Positions 62,889 to 64,000 of a stretch of 64,000 nucleotides of DNA are shown piece after piece. A program made the position numbers and the translations under genes. Below the pieces are notes generated by a model. That model was not told where the DNA came from, did not search any database, and was given only the letters and a program-made list of their open reading frames with translations. This stretch comes from Paracoccus pantotrophus. GTDB taxonomy: Bacteria > Pseudomonadota > Alphaproteobacteria > Rhodobacterales > Rhodobacteraceae. The DNA lies in the NCBI RefSeq assembly GCF_008824185.1, contig NZ_CP044425.1, positions 1 to 64,000 of the forward strand, written 5' to 3'. Each line of letters starts with the position of its first letter. Within the stretch, counting starts at the first letter, position 1.

Positions 62889-64000
62889 TCAGTCCGTCAC
62901 CGCGACATAGCTGCCGTTCTCGATCTTGAGGACATAGGTTCCATAGATCGGACGGCGGTCGTCCAGCAGCGAATAGCGCCCGAAGCCGATCCGCACCGGC
63001 ACGTCCTTGGTCGCATCCAGCGCCTCGCGCAGGTCGTCGCGCGTCGGCTCGGGCCCGGCCTTGGCCAGCGCCTCGATCAGCACCCGCATGATCGAATAGC
63101 CAACCGCCGCCCAGCTGTCGGGGGCCGCGCCGGTTTCGGCCTCGAACCGCTGGGCAAAGGCGCGGCTGCTGGCGTCGAAGCCGCCGGGGATCCATTCTCC
63201 ATAGAAATGCACGCCTTCGGCCGCGGCGCCGGCGATGTTCACGAATTCCGGCGACGAGAAGATATTCAGCCCCATCACCGTGACCTTGGGGTCCAGACCC
63301 GCCTGGCGCAGCTGCGTCGCGATGCCCGCGCCCTGCGCCGCATAAGAGGCGATGAAGACGCAATCGACATCGGAAAAGGCGATCTTGGTCGAGATCGAGC
63401 TGAAATCGGTATCGGTGCTTTGCACCATTTCGCGCGCCCCGATGGCAACCCCTTGCGCGGTGATGCCCTGCTCGAACTCTTGCAGAAGCTGCACATAGAC
63501 CTCGATGTTCTGAATGCCGATCAGCGCACAGTTCTTCAGCTTCAGCTTTTGCGCCGCATAATCCGCCAGATGGGTGATCGAATCCGCCGGAGTCTGCGTC
63601 ATGATATAGGACCAGGGCCCGTATTCCAGGATCTTGGGATTGTTGGTCGTGGTCAGGACCGGCACCTTCAACTCGTTGCCGACCTGCGCGCCAAGCTGCG
63701 CCACCGCGCCGCTGGTCGGCCCCAGGATCGCCAGCACCGAAGGATCGCGGCCATAGCGCGTGACCAGCGTGGTGGCCTGCGTCCGGTCGGTCGCGTCATC
63801 GGCAATCACCAGGTTGATGCGCCGGCCCTCGCCCAACTCGCCCGCCGCGTTCGATTCCCTCACCGCCTGCTTCATGCCCTCGGTGATCGGGATGCCGACA
63901 AAGGCCGCGGCCCCGGTCAGCGATTGCAGCGCGACGATCGTATGCTCCTCGGCGCCCGCCTGCGGAACGCAAAGCGCCGACAGCGCGGCCGCGGCAAGCC
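62889..64000 (-). CDS. ABC transporter substrate-binding protein, HAAT type (5' end beyond window)
   Basis: At least 370 residues are encoded; the reading frame stays open to the window edge, where Ala/Leu-rich residues (AAAALSALCVPQAGA) look like a signal peptide whose first few residues are missing. The mature part starts EEHTIVALQSLTGAAAFVG, as in the other three binding proteins. GPTSGAVAQLGAQVGN and WIPGGFDASSRAF are conserved. An apparent internal ATG at 63875 is not the true start. It is the fourth binding protein, and its permease is not adjacent within the window. Confidence 0.9.
   Translation of the reverse strand, partial: LAAAALSALCVPQAGAEEHTIVALQSLTGAAAFVGIPITEGMKQAVRESNAAGELGEGRRINLVIADDATDRTQATTLVTRYGRDPSVLAILGPTSGAVAQLGAQVGNELKVPVLTTTNNPKILEYGPWSYIMTQTPADSITHLADYAAQKLKLKNCALIGIQNIEVYVQLLQEFEQGITAQGVAIGAREMVQSTDTDFSSISTKIAFSDVDCVFIASYAAQGAGIATQLRQAGLDPKVTVMGLNIFSSPEFVNIAGAAAEGVHFYGEWIPGGFDASSRAFAQRFEAETGAAPDSWAAVGYSIMRVLIEALAKAGPEPTRDDLREALDATKDVPVRIGFGRYSLLDDRRPIYGTYVLKIENGSYVAVTD

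Overview
The window is high-GC DNA with tightly packed operons, many ATGA, TGATG and GTGA stop/start overlaps and alphaproteobacterial gene styles. It most resembles a Rhodobacteraceae chromosome or large plasmid (Paracoccus-like). That placement is inferred from base composition, codon habit and gene content, because no rRNA or tRNA marker is present.

Region 1 (about 1-44,280) is a large catabolic island. It carries two complete branched-chain-amino-acid-type (HAAT) ABC permease sets (16028-19259 and 36395-39634) and four related periplasmic binding proteins (14833, 35049, 41132, and one cut by the right window edge at 62889-64000). It has three intact acyl-CoA ligases and one degenerate, truncated ligase-like protein. 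Ring and chain chemistry is represented by a Rieske oxygenase, a putidaredoxin-type ferredoxin, a Rieske ferredoxin, a ferredoxin reductase, a KstD-like flavoprotein, a second FAD_binding_2 flavoprotein, a GMC oxidoreductase and an FMN/4Fe-4S/FAD ene-reductase. Further enzymes are an acyl-CoA dehydrogenase, enoyl-CoA hydratase, three SDRs, a split MaoC/hotdog hydratase pair, a thioesterase, four VOC proteins, an NTF2-like protein, an aldo/keto reductase and a complete 2-oxoacid dehydrogenase complex (E1a, E1b, E2 at 21775-25184; E3 at 3524). One FCD-type GntR regulator (11099-11773) is the only recognisable regulator. AT-rich gaps in front of most units share TATACA/TGTATA-centred sequences. 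My inference is that this is one regulon that imports, CoA-activates and degrades a cyclic organic acid (steroid-, terpenoid- or aromatic-like). The substrate cannot be read from the sequence.

Region 2 (about 44,311-57,453) is a surface-glycan locus. It has four sulfotransferase-like proteins, a polysaccharide pyruvyl transferase, a GT2-GT4 fusion glycosyltransferase, a partner of unknown function, UDP-galactopyranose mutase (glf), a GT2 resembling galactofuranosyltransferases, and a GT4. Several genes (44952-48088 and 53890-54873) are clearly more AT-rich than their neighbours, which suggests transferred cassettes. A sulfated, pyruvylated, galactofuranose-containing polymer is a reasonable inference.

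Region 3 (57,742-62,656) is an overlapping operon for a HlyD-type adaptor, an RbbA-like double-ATPase/permease and a second ABC-2 permease. Together they form a YhiI-RbbA-YhhJ-type exporter. It is followed by the 3' part of the fourth HAAT binding protein, which suggests that the catabolic island continues or has been interrupted here.
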